Of a stretch of 64,000 bases of DNA, positions 48,020-58,470 are shown piece by piece (positions within the stretch are counted from its first letter, which is position 1; the number at the start of each line of letters is the position of its first letter). The position numbers and the translations under genes are program-made. The DNA comes from Desmodus rotundus. Its lineage: Eukaryota > Chordata > Mammalia > Chiroptera > Phyllostomidae. Location of the stretch: positions 15,467,082 to 15,531,081 of the forward strand of contig NC_071397.1 of assembly GCF_022682495.2 (NCBI RefSeq). Direction: 5' to 3'. The notes under the pieces are model-generated. The model was not told where the DNA came from, searched no databases, and saw nothing but the letters and a program-made list of their open reading frames with translations.

Positions 48020-48280
48020 TGTTGGGCTCAAACATCACCTTCTCAGGGAACACTTCTCTCATACCACCCTCTCCCCATGCCTGCTTTGTTTATCATTTGC
48101 CATATTATTTGATTTATTTGTTAATTTATTTTTGTGCGTCTCCCCCCACATTAGAATTTTAGATCTGTGCCGGTATGAACTGTGTACTTCCTTTCTCTCA
48201 CTGATACATAGGCAGTACACAATGCAAAGGCGGGCACATACGTGCTCCAATAAATGGTGTGTCGAGTAAATTCCTGGATT
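48020..48280 (+). mobile_element. L2 (LINE-2) 3' end, sense
   Basis: gctcaaacatcaccttctca, gggaacacttctctcatacc, ccccccacattagaatttta and a final gtgctccaataaatggtgtg follow the L2 3' end in order. The antisense frames of 158 and 85 codons (47586-48316) run through MER20 and this L2 and are not genes. Confidence 0.75.
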
Positions 48281-48528
48281 GTTTTGAGTAAATTCCATTC
48301 TAGGTTGATAGCCCATCAGGCATGTTTATCTTTACCAGCCTAGTCTGAAAAGATCTTAGGTAAGTACTCTGAACTGCTAGAAGTGTCTAGGAAGAAAGAA
48401 CTAGAATGTAACAGTAAAGTTACAAGCCTAAATCTAGTCAGTTGCTTCCAGTTATCCGTTGCATAAAACATAAAAGAAGACATCCAAAGTGGAAAAAAGT
48501 GTGGCCACATGACCATAGTAATTCAACA
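48281..48528. other. No recognised feature
   Basis: Short unique stretch. Confidence 0.5.
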
Positions 48529-48590
48529 TACACACACACAGAGATTGAGAGAGAGGGAGAGAGAGAAAGAGAGAGACAGAGACAGAGAGG
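48529..48590. repeat. (CA)n passing into (GA)n
   Basis: A short CA repeat followed by GA-rich sequence with GACA units. Frames over it on either strand are repeat artefacts. Confidence 0.95.
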
Positions 48591-48954
48591 AATGCAGTGT
48601 ACAGCTGCCCTGAAGGAATACGATCATTTGTGAGATAAGAATGTTCTGCTGTGGGGTATGAATGATTCATCAGGACTCCTCACAGTGCATTGGGGAGTTT
48701 ATGAGTTCTTACCTTCTTTTGCTCTGATTCTATTCTTGCTAGAGAAGTAATCATTCCCTCCCTCCCTGTCCTCCTCCCTCCAATCACCTCCAGCCCTGAT
48801 ACTGAAAACTAGGGACATAGAAACATAGCATTCTTTCTATATAACATATGCTTTACAATAGATCATAGCCGTTAATGAAATCTTCCTAACAGTAGGGTTT
48901 AGTTTTTTATATATACGGTCTGGAGATTATATAAATATATAGATATATAGATCT
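48591..48954. other. No recognised gene; AT alternation near 48910-48955
   Basis: Contains tatataaatatatagatatatag just upstream of the mariner remnant. Otherwise nothing recognised. Confidence 0.5.
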
Positions 48955-49670
48955 TCAGAAGGTATACAGCCATGCAATATGAAAAATAGAGACATTTACT
49001 GAAGAAGATACAAGATACAAGAAACATTGTATATAGGACAATGACACCTCAGTCCCCTTCAAATTATACACCCTGGGACCTCACACAGTTCTCCGTAGGC
49101 CATCAGCTGCCCTGTCATATTTTTCTGAATCTCATTGACAGTCTGAAATCTCTTCCTTTTCAAAGGCGACTTTAGTTTGGGGAAAAGTCAGAAGTCGCAG
49201 GATGCCAAACCTTGTATATTGGTAGTGGTTTGAGTCAAGTCATTAGCAACTGCAGCACAACATTCCTTCTGCTCTGGTAACAGAAGCCCCAGAGCAAATT
49301 TTGCCACAACTTGTTTCATGCCAAGATCTTGTGTCAAAGTCTCAGACGAAGGAGTTTTTGAAATCCCCAGATCAGCTTCTAGTTCTCACACTGTCAGCTG
49401 CTGATCTTTGTTGGTTGCAGCCCACACATGTTCAACATTCTCAGGTGTTCTGCTTGTTGCATTTCTTCCACCACATAAATCATTTGCAACAGATTCTCAA
49501 CCATCTTTGAAGCATTTGTGCCACACTTTTGTTTGCGATGCACTCATTGCATCATCCCCAAAAGCCTTCTGAGTCATTCGAGTAGTTCTCATGGAGGAAT
49601 GTTCAAGATTTCTGGTACACAGAAAAAGTTGTGTTTTTGTGAAGAGTTGTATTTCTTGAATTAGTTTTTT
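48955..49670 (-). mobile_element. Tc1/mariner DNA transposon, internally deleted, antisense
   Basis: Read on the minus strand: a short 5' untranslated part, the N-terminal portion of a mariner transposase, a deletion junction, and the C-terminal portion with 3' flank. Terminal inverted repeats of about 30 bp are expected but I cannot place them with confidence, so the borders are approximate. Confidence 0.82.
48960..49592 (-). pseudogene. Mariner transposase pseudogene, catalytic core deleted
   Basis: An ATG on the minus strand at 49592-49590 opens the paired helix-turn-helix DNA-binding part (MTQKAFGDDAMSASQTKVWH, then ELEADLGISKT). In-frame TGA codons interrupt it at 49499-49497 and 49388-49386. 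Near 49215-49225 the frame passes directly to the C-terminal block LFPKLKSPLKRKRFQTV, which is preceded by a third TGA (49190-49188). The middle, which in the family holds the catalytic acidic residues (DD34D), is absent. Non-functional. Confidence 0.85.
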
Positions 49671-49779
49671 AAAAGATGAATATAGGAAAAAGTAAAACAG
49701 TTAGCTAAATCAATTGTTGAAGTCCAGTTATGAATGTGTATTTTAACTTTTGTCTTCTTTCCTTTCTGTGCTTTCATCT
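49671..49779. other. No recognised feature
   Basis: Short flank of the mariner. Confidence 0.5.
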
Positions 49780-50020
49780 CTCGGTCCTAGATAATTTAGA
49801 ATTAATTACTAGGCATACACATCTGTGTGCCTTAATATGTACACTTCCTTCCTTCCAATGTTTCTAGTCTTTCCTACAAATCTACTCCATTGAACTCTGT
49901 TCTTTTTAAAAAAGAGATGTATATCTTATTCATTTTTATTTCCTGCATGCCCGACAACATGCCTAATACTTAGTTAATCAGGAAAGGCTTGTTCATTTAA
50001 TTAAGGTAATTCATTGTTTT
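49780..50020 (+). mobile_element. Possible L2 3' end fragment
   Basis: The part atgcctaatacttagttaat and the preceding T-rich segment resemble a decayed L2 3' end. Weak. Confidence 0.35.
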
Positions 50021-51840
50021 AATCTTTTTTGTGTGTTGGAGTCTCTCTGAGGGGCTTCAACAACTAACTCCCCTCTTTCTTACCTAAGGTATAAACAGTA
50101 TGAAAGATAATCACATAATTATAATAGAAAAGAACTAGGTTGGAGAATAAACTTGGGTGTGAGAACCCAATGGGCCTCATAATGAACTCCCAGAATTAGG
50201 CAGAATTACTAACCTCAGGGCACAGTCAAGACTGGGCCCAAGTTGACTTCCCATGATTTAATATGTCCTCTAGGGGACAGGGGCACAAAAGCAAAGTGGA
50301 CGAGAGAGGAAAGAAAGCTGGGGCTAAACCGCACATGCCCAGTTATTACTCCCAATGTTACAAATAATTCTCTTCATCTCCCCAGGATGAAATAGAGTTT
50401 GAGACAGACATGGAATTACATTATTAAAGCTCCTTCACAGAAAGGAAATACATTAGGAATGGAGAAACGTCCACAAATATATTATATGGCCTTCATTACT
50501 ACCTCAAAATTAAGCGTTAGCTTGAAAGTTAAATGATGATTGCAAGATCTGCTATGTTTACTAGTGTCAATGGAAGAGTCCACGGAAGAGAAAGTGGAGC
50601 ACAGCTAAGTAGCAATACCTAATAGAAAGGACACTGTGTAAGAGCAGGAAGGCCATCTCCCAGTTGGCATTTAAGGACACACACCCCCCAAAAAAACCCC
50701 TGGAACCCAAATTGGTTGTGTGTGGGAGGTGGAAAAAATCCAAACGGTGAAATCTTTCTTACCACCTCCCTTGGGGTGACTGCAGGAGTTCCCTGGAGAA
50801 ATTGCCAGAACAACCGAGTGAGTCTCAGTAGCTCATGTCAAAAGTAATCTGGCAGAATTTTGAGAGCTAACCCAGGAGTTTCCCAGCAAGGCCTAAAATT
50901 AGGACAGCAAGTTCTGGGTAAACAGGAAAACTTGGGAGTTGACATTACATTTTTACAGATATTTAGAGTGCCTTATTAGGGAAAGATATATTTTAAAGAT
51001 AACATACAGATATTCTTGGATTTGAAATGAGCACTTCAGTACCATATTTGAAATTTATATAGGTTATTTATTTCAGTAGCTGCTTCATAGCTTTAAGGAC
51101 TAATGAAGAATCCATCAGAAGCTTCTTTATAATAACAACTAGTATTTATTTATTATGACTATTAACCCAATGCCGAGACTTTAAGGTACTTTTCCAAGGA
51201 TCTGAATGAATTTATCAAACAAAAACACAACAAGGTATCACTTTATGAAAAGAAAAAAGACAAGACATTGGTATGAGAGCCAGAGAGTCTAGTAGTGGTT
51301 ACCTTATCAGTCACATGTGTAACTCTGCAGATTTCCACTTACTTAGATGCCGTTATAAGAAATTAAAGTAGAAAGGACTCTTAGAGATAAACTGTTCTCA
51401 TATTTTCATTTTACAGAAGATGCCCCTAGAATTTAAGGAAAATGTGTTTTCCTGAAGATGTAGAGTGAGTCAATGGCAAAATTAGGATTAGAATCCATAT
51501 AATTTCATTCCTAGTTTGGATCTATTTCTCTAAATAATCTCTGTGGTTCCTTTAAAATCTAAAATTCTATGAATATAATGACTTCCTTTGTAGCACTTTT
51601 CATTCCTAAAATATAGTAAGAGCATATAATCTTATCTCCCCCACCACTCCACTTTACAGATGTGGAAGTAGAAGCTCTGAGTGCAGGCATCATTTACTAT
51701 CAATGGGAAGTACAGTTTGTTCATTTTGAGAACACAGATCATATACAGTTCAGAACTCTCTGCTTTGCACATGCCCCCAAGAAAGGCATATTCCTGATAG
51801 AATAATTTGCAAAGAAAGCTACCCTTAAACTAAACTTTGA
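50021..51840. other. No recognised gene; MIR-like trace at 51390-51510
   Basis: About 1.8 kb. cattttacagaagatgcccc and aggattagaatccatataat suggest a decayed antisense MIR. The 64-codon antisense frame at 50619-50813 is unsupported. Confidence 0.45.
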
Positions 51841-53880
51841 GACTTCTGGTCAAGATGGAGGCATAGGTAGACATACTTCACCTCTTTGTGAAACCATAGA
51901 AAGAATTACAACCAGGTGTCAAAACTAATAAGACTCTGAACTGTCAGAAAAATGAGCTGTATGGAAGTCTGACAACCAAGGATTTAAAGACGACACTTTC
52001 ACCCAGACTGGTAGGAGGGGCAGAGCCTAGGAAATGGGCAGAAAGGTAGTGTGTGCAGAAAGGCAGATGCAGCAATGGCAGCAGCAGAACAGGTGGGAGA
52101 GGTACTTTCTGAGCAAGCAATCCCAGCCCCAGGCCAGACTGCACAGCCCAGTTTTACAGGACCAGAAAGATAGATCCCCATTACCTCCAGCTGTAAAAAC
52201 CAGTAGGGTTGGGGCAGCAAAGACACTGCAGGAATTTCAGCACTTACACGGCAGCATAGTCTTGAGAATGTTCTCAAACTCCTCCACTCTGGAGTTCACC
52301 ACTGGGGCAGCAGCTGGAAGGATGCCAGTCACACATGGGAAGGGGTCAAAGTGACTGGAAATGGGGTGAGCGCTGAATGAACCTCCAGAAGCCAGGTGGC
52401 AGCATTGTCCCCTATCTGACCCCTCCACACACAGCCACAAAGTGGTGAAGCACATGCCCCACCCTGGCAATTACCTAAGGCTCCGCCCCACGGAATTTAC
52501 AGGTGCCTTTTTGACATAGGCCATGCTAACACAGGGAGTAAAAGCAGCTCTACCTAATACATAGAAACAAACACAGGGAGGCTGCCAAATTAAGGAGACA
52601 AAGAAATGTAGCCCAAATGAAAGAACAGAACAAAACTCTAGGAAAAAAAAAAAAAACAACTAAGCAAAATGGAGATGGCCAACCTATCAGATGCAGATTT
52701 CAAAACACTGGTGATAAGGATGCTTAGAGAACTCCTTGAGTATGGCAAAAAATTAAAAGAAAAATAAAGTTACACTAAATGAAATAAAGAATAATCCACA
52801 GGAAACCAACAGAGAAAGGAAGGAAGCTCAGATTCAAAACAACCAGTTAGAACACAAGGAAGAGATAACCCTTCAACTGGAACAGTAAGAAGAAAAAGAA
52901 TTAAAAATAAAAAAGAGAGAATAGGCTTAGGAACCTTTGGGACATTGCCAAATGTGCCAACATCCAAATCATAGGGATGCCAGAAGGAGAAGAGGGAGAG
53001 CAAGAAATTGAAAAGTTATTTGAGAAAATAATGAAATAAATCTTTCCTAATTTGGCCATGGTAATACACATATAAGTCCAGGAAGCACAGAGAGTCCCAA
53101 ACAAGTTGGCCCCAAAAAGGAACATACCAAGCAAGACACATCATAATTAAAATGCCAAAGGTTAAAGGTAAAGAGAGGATCTTAAAAGCAGCAAGAGAAA
53201 AGCAGAGAGTTACCTAAAAAGGAGTTCCCATAAGACTGTCAGTGGATTCTCAAAAGAAACTTTGCAGGCAAGAAGGGACTGGCAAGAAGTATTCAAAGTG
53301 ATGAAAAGTAAGGACCTACAACCAAGATTACTCTATGCAGCAAAGCTATCATTTAGAATGGAAGGGCAAACGAAGTGCTTCCCAGACAACGTAAAGCTAA
53401 AGGAGTTCATCACCACCAAGTGATTATTACAGTAAATGTTAAAGGGACTTATTTAAGAAAAATAGGATCAAAACCATGAACATTAAAAGGCAACAAATTC
53501 ACAACTATCAACAACTGAATCAAAAACAAACAAAAAATTAAGCAAACAAACAGAACAGGAACAGAATCATAGGTGTGGAGATCATTTGGAGGGTTATCAC
53601 CTGGGAAGGGGAAGGTGGAAAATGGGGAAACGGTACAGGGATTAAGAAGCATAATTGGTAGGAACAACATAGACAAGGGGAATTTAAGAGTAACATAGGA
53701 AATGGAGAAGCCCAAGAACTTGCACACACAACCCATGGGCATGAACTAAGTGTGGGGTGGGGCGTGTATTGCTGGAGAGAAGGGTGGTACTGGGTGGAGA
53801 GGGGCAAAGGGGGAAAAAGGGGGACAACTGTAATAGTATAGTCAATAAGCTATAATACAAATAATAAAAATAACTAAATA
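51841..53880 (+). mobile_element. HAL1-like copy D, near full length, sense
   Basis: Starts gacttctggtcaagatggag, as copy B does. Leader with tctgacaaccaaggatttaa and agactggtaggaggggcaga; ORF1-type pseudogene from 52606; 3' UTR with acacaacccatgggcatgaa and gggacaactgtaatagtata; A-rich end near 53880. A degraded target duplication is possible (51827-51840 against 53876-53888, two mismatches and one gap). There is no ORF2. About 2.0 kb, close in layout to copy A. Confidence 0.86.
52606..53456 (+). pseudogene. HAL1-like ORF1 of copy D, broken and start lost
   Basis: The family start context (ATGG then CCCAAATGAAAG) is changed to GTAG at 52606-52612, so the first ATG is gone. Downstream the conserved parts are present: a Ser-Asp-Ala-Asp-Phe-Lys block, a coiled coil, an RRM-like IIGMPEGEE at about 52970-52996, and a C-terminal LQPRLLYAAKLSFRMEGQ near 53318. 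Stops and frame changes separate them. Confidence 0.82.
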
Positions 53881-53888
53881 AAGTCTGA

Positions 53889-54212
53889 ATTCATGTACCT
53901 ACACTCCTGTCTGTATGCTTCTTGTCAACATAGACCAAAAAGAGAATCAGATGACTTTCTCTGAGAGGTGTCTGCATGACTCTCTTTCAAAGAAAAAAGG
54001 AAAAAGAGAAAGTCTCATAAATGTTTGGGCTCCCAATGTCTGACCTGGTGACTGACAAGTAAATATTAGTAATATATAGAATATACTTGAGCATAATTCT
54101 AGAAAGTACCTTGAACTTATTATCTGTATTTTGTAATTCCTTTTCAAAGCTTGTACAATTTCAATGCGGGCTTATCCATATTATTAAAAATGTTTTAAAT
54201 TTTATTTTACTC
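53889..54212. other. No recognised feature
   Basis: Unique-looking stretch between two retroelements. Antisense frame 53947-54147 is unsupported. Confidence 0.5.
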
Positions 54213-54345
54213 AATTTTATTTATTTTACTTTTTATTGAATTTATTAGGGTGACACTGGCTAATAAAATGATATAGATTTCAGTTGTACAATGATATTGT
54301 ATGGTATGTTTGCCATCCTAAGTCAAGTCCATATTGTAAAGAACT
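54213..54345 (-). mobile_element. LINE-1 3' UTR fragment, antisense
   Basis: tttattgaatttattagggt, gacactggctaataaaatga and tttgccatcctaagtcaagt match, in order, the same antisense L1 3' end seen more completely at 61633. Heavily 5'-truncated or eroded. Confidence 0.75.
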
Positions 54346-54924
54346 TTCAAATTGTGCTACTACTGTACAAGCTCATTTAGGATTGGACATGAAGCCCCAC
54401 CCCTCCACCTCCAGGAGTGTTTATGACAACTGAGTATTCTGTACCTCGGAGGAAAGCAAAGTTAACACCATGCCTCACATACCCCTATGCGTTTATGAGT
54501 TTTGATGAACATACATCAGTACTTAGGAGTGTCTTTTTCAATAACAGTGGTTAAGTACTGGAAAGATAATTTTCTCCTGGCTCTTGAGTGTATCACTTGA
54601 GGTAAGGGTTAAGAAGTGCCTGGGCATCAATATGAGAAGCAGCAGAAGCTAGAAATGGCCCCTCTACTCATCACCTGTGTAAGATTGTCCTGCCTCTTCT
54701 AATCTTAGACACGGGCTCCAAAGTTACCATCTGGCATATGGCTTCTTAAGACAGGAGACTGAGTTATCCGGTGTGCCTCCCTGCATCCCCTGTGGGGTCA
54801 GGGTTCCCCTTTCCCTTTTCAGTTCAGCTCACCTTATTATCTTTGTAACACTTAGCAAAAGATAACAGATTAAACCAAGTGCAGAGATAATGAAATATAA
54901 ATTAGTAGACTTTCTAGCCTTTAT
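54346..54924. other. No recognised feature
   Basis: Complex unique-looking sequence leading into the inverted repeat. No exon evidence. Confidence 0.5.
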
Positions 54925-55321
54925 ACACAGCCCTGTCAGAGTGTATTATCCGATGGATTGAGTTCAGAGCAAGTCAGTTAAATTTTCCCTTATCAGAAAC
55001 CGAGTGTGAAGTGTGGTAATGTTGCTAAGTGCAGAACAAAAATCTCTCTCTTTTGCATCCCATGACTGCTCCAGGCAACATTCTTGGAAACCTCTGACTA
55101 GGAAGGAAGAGAAGACCCTGAGATATATACAGTGTGACAAGCCAGGAGGCTATGCTTCTCCTGTAACCATCCTATGAACGGCAGTCGCCTGTGGCTGTGA
55201 CATTACCACACTTTGCTCAGCTTCAGAAAGGGAAATTTAACTGACGACTGCTATGAACTGAAGCCACAGCCTAAACCAGATAATACACCCTGACAATACT
55301 GTCAGGCAAAAAAGGCTGTGT
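54925..55321. repeat. Long imperfect inverted repeat, about 100 bp arms, unassigned
   Basis: The two ends of this 397 bp stretch are reverse complements over about 100 bp with small gaps. Matched blocks, outside to inside: acacagcc (54925-54932) with ggctgtgt (55314-55321); tgtcagagtgtattatc (54934-54950) with 55279-55295, one mismatch; agttcagagcaa (54961-54972) with 55248-55259, two mismatches; gtcagttaaattt (54973-54985) with 55233-55245, perfect; aagtgtggtaatgt (55009-55022) with 55200-55213, perfect. The 177 bp between the arms is not obviously self-complementary. Long colinear arms suggest an old DNA transposon with long terminal repeats, or a foldback element. I recognise no family. 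Confidence 0.85.
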
Positions 55322-55457
55322 TCCCATTGATTTCATCGCATTAGAGACATATTACCCTGAGCAGTGTGTGTTTGAGGGTATATCGTGCACACTGTGGGAA
55401 TATCAAAGGGAATGCACACTGATTAAGGCGGAAGCAGGCCTCCAGAAGACTCTCCCA
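55322..55457. other. No recognised feature
   Basis: Flank between the inverted repeat and a 98-codon open frame. Confidence 0.5.
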
Positions 55458-55754
55458 ATGGCCTGCCGGAAACACGCAGCATTTGGCAAAGTAGTGCAGG
55501 TGATGCCGTTGATGGTAATTATAACTTGGTTCTTCATTTGTATCAACTTCTACCCGCTGGGTTTATCTGAGAGAGAAAACCGGCTGAAATATACCATGAG
55601 CAGCACTGAATCTCGGCTTTCTCCTTTCTCTCTCACTCTCTCACTCTTTTTTTTTTTATGTTTGTTTTTACAGAAAAGTAGCAGATATACTATCGGCAGG
55701 GAAAACATGCAGGGAACAGGAAATATGAAAGCTACGTATCCAAATCATCGCTAA
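55458..55754 (+). CDS. Hypothetical 98-codon open frame with a hydrophobic segment (low support)
   Basis: ATG at 55458 in a favourable vertebrate context (CCAATGG). The product would have a basic N-terminus (MACRKHAAFGKVV) and a strongly hydrophobic stretch at about residues 14-34, like a signal anchor, then a second hydrophobic run encoded by a CT-rich tract (about residues 56-70). That second run reads what looks like a polypyrimidine tract, so part of this frame may be intron. I do not recognise the protein. The frame also extends upstream without an ATG. It is most likely chance, but it is the longest frame in the window that is not repeat-derived on the coding strand. Confidence 0.12.
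   Translation: MACRKHAAFGKVVQVMPLMVIITWFFICINFYPLGLSERENRLKYTMSSTESRLSPFSLTLSLFFFLCLFLQKSSRYTIGRENMQGTGNMKATYPNHR
55630..55673 (+). promoter_or_regulatory. Candidate 3' splice site
   Basis: A CT- and T-rich tract of about 40 bases (tctctcactctctcac, T run, tttgtttttacag) ends in CAG at 55671-55673. It scores well by eye as a mammalian acceptor. No matching downstream donor is apparent in the next 200 bp, so it is unproven. Confidence 0.3.
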
Positions 55755-57744
55755 GTTGACTAAGTTCTGTACTTCATTCAATTTGCAGATGTAAAAGTCT
55801 TCAGAAGTTTATTATTGTTTTAATAATTATGTATCAGCACCTTTTACAAAATAATGTTGGCACATGTCCCCTCAAATAAATCAGCATTCCTAATTCTACT
55901 GACTAATTTGGCAAAATCTAAAAACTTCACACAGTAATGCAAAGATGAAAGGAATTGGAAATAAGTATTTCCTAATTTATATTTTTAAAAGTTATAGACT
56001 CATAGTTTTTTAAATAAAGTGTTTTTAATATTGTATAGGTGAGCCCTGTATGAATAGGAAGGGCAAATAAAGAAGAAATGCAACAGAAAGGAATGTGTCT
56101 TTACTTCTTATAAACTCAAAAACTAAATTCTAAAATTATCTTGGGACTCAGGCTCAAAAAATTATTTTGTTAACACTGTCATTAGCAAATATTCTCCAAG
56201 TCAGGCTTCCTACCCACTCTTATTTTTTTATATCTTTTAACTTTAAAATCTTCTGAAATTCTGCTCTGAGGATCATTTGGCTCCTCATCACTCTGGTCAT
56301 AGTTCCTTCCACTTCTAAAATCGTTCATTTATCTGTATAGTCAGAGTTTTGGACTTCTGTGGCTCACTATCTTTTTTAAACTATAGATTACTGACACATG
56401 GGAAGTAATCAACATCTAAGTCATAATCATCTTCATCCTTAATTGGATTTAACACTATCCAACTATATCTTCCTTCAGATGAAATGATCAATATAGAAAG
56501 TCAATGATTTACAGTTATCATTGGTTATAAGTAAAGATCCAGAGAAAAAGCACCATCAAAGCGGCCCAGACCTTTCTAAAGGAAAGGCTAAATCCTAATC
56601 AGGGAGGGTGATTTGTTATTCAAAACCTTGTGTGATGGCATCAATATTTCTTTGATTAGAATAACAGGCTAGTAGTGTGGGAAAGCAGAGCAAGTGGCAA
56701 AGCAAGAGATTCAAGTGCGGTTAAGTCAATTCGTCACTTGTTCCCCGCTGTTAAAGAATGACATCAATACTGGAAAGCAAGGTGACCACCCTCTCCTTTC
56801 ACCCTCTGAGTAGGAAGGTGTGAGCTCAGGTGGCTCCTCCTGCCATGGAGACCCACTCGGGGGCCCTCCAGCCACATTTCTGCCAGCCTTGCACACTTCT
56901 TCCAAGTTCTATACTTTTTTATATGAACAATTTATAAATAAGCAAACAAAGCACACTTAAGCTAATATAAAGATATTATGAAGATTATTAATTAAATCAT
57001 TAATATAAAGATTATTATTTAAATATAAAGATTCAATCATTAATATAAAGAATCAAGATTCATATCATGGTTAATTATATCATTTATGACATACCCTTCA
57101 CCTCGTAAGATTTCAGTTTTTTGTATTAGTTTCAATGTTCAACATTAAAAGTGCTGCATGTGTTTTGTTTTCTTACCATTGCCTGATACATTCCCGTGTG
57201 TCCCTGGATTTCTAAAGTTTATTTTCAGTTTGGTGTGCTCTCGCTAACATTGCATACCTAGATCTTTTCCAACACATTCTGTGTCTTCTCTTTGAAATTC
57301 AATTACCACTATACTTACCTTGCCACTGTTTACCCTATACTTTCCCATTGCTTTCCCCTGCCCACTCTTCCCCTCTATACTTAAACTGACAGATTTTTCT
57401 TTTTTTTGAAAGTGGTATCAAAATTTTCTTACTATACATGTTATGATGGTTACCACTAAATTTTGAGAAAGCTCATTAAGAATTACTAATCTCTAGGTAA
57501 TACCTGTAACCCTCCTCGTCCTTCATCCCCAGGTGCTGATAGCTGTCTATGTCTGTCTCAGACATCTTCCGGATACTGGATTTTATTTTCTAGATCTTAG
57601 ATTTAATTCTCCATTTTTACTTTTGATTTTTGGTTAAGTGTGTTGGCACAGGGAAAAGCATAAGGGGGGTGTGTGTACATAGTTACTTTGGATTAGTAAA
57701 GTATATCCTCCAGTAACCTTTGTTGGAAACGTATGCAAATTATA
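55755..57744. other. No recognised gene; AT-rich short direct repeats near 56955-57065
   Basis: The unit atcattaatataaag recurs three times in various forms between 56990 and 57055. Otherwise nothing recognised in 2 kb. Confidence 0.5.
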
Positions 57745-58010
57745 AGCTTTCTGAATTTATCAATGTCCAAAAATGCATTTTTTTATCCTCAGAACTGAAT
57801 GCAATTTTGGCTGGGTATAGGATTCTAGGTTTAAAATATTAATCCTTCAGAACTTTTCAAAATACTGTGCCATTAACTTCTAGTACCTTAGTGTCCATTA
57901 ATAAACCTGTTGTTAATCTCACACTTGTTCTTTGTTCCTTTGTAGATGACCTCTTTCTTCTCTAAGGGAGACTTTGGGATTTTGCCTCCAGGTAAGTGAA
58001 AGTGTTTCTT
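57745..58010 (-). mobile_element. Old L1/HAL1 ORF1 C-terminal fragment, antisense
   Basis: gctgggtataggattctagg, atattaatccttcagaactt and ctgttgttaatctcacactt reproduce, at low identity, the antisense of the ORF1 C-terminal region as seen in copy A (18900-19080). Much older than the four HAL1-like copies. It explains the pseudo-exon look of 57946-57991. Confidence 0.65.
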
Positions 58011-58054
58011 ATTACAATTTCCGCTTAAAACATTGGGTCGAATGTACAGTATAG

Positions 58055-58470
58055 CTTTGGAAATCATTTTTAGAGCCAACAAGTATTTATATGCACATAG
58101 TGTTTGCCTGACACTAAGGGATATACTATTGAACAAGATAAGCATTGTTCCACCCTGGTTAAGCTCAGTTTTCTGAGAGTGACAGATATTCACTAGTAAA
58201 TTTGCAAGTTTGTATATAGTTACACTTCTGAGAAGGGCAACAAAGGAAAACACACTACACAAGGAGTGTAAAATGGTGTAGGCAGAACAGGGTGGGGATC
58301 AGGGGATAAGTCAGAGAAAACTTTCTAAAAGAAATAATACGTAATGATGCACCTGAAACATCAGAAGTTTCACAGGTAATTAGGTAAGAGGAGGGGAAAG
58401 TGAGCCAATCTATATGATGTAATTTTTTTTCTAGTAGTCGTGGAAATGACAGAATTGAGAAACTGGACAA
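58055..58470 (+). mobile_element. L2-like old repeat
   Basis: gtttgcctgacactaaggga, tattgaacaagataagcatt and the later agtgagccaatctatatg follow the old repeat type also present at 5160 and 41030. Two antisense frames (124 and 71 codons) are shadows of it. Confidence 0.4.

Noticed and set aside
47586..48316. Antisense frames of 158 and 85 codons.
   Set aside because: They run across a MER20 transposon and an L2 3' end, and the predicted peptides resemble no protein family I know.
57946..57991. A possible 46 nt micro-exon (acceptor tttgtag before, donor gtaagt after).
   Set aside because: It lies inside an old antisense L1/HAL1 ORF1 fragment whose other parts align around it, so the splice-like motifs are most simply coincidental.
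57888..58262. A 124-codon antisense frame.
   Set aside because: It crosses two unrelated old repeats and lacks any domain or start context.
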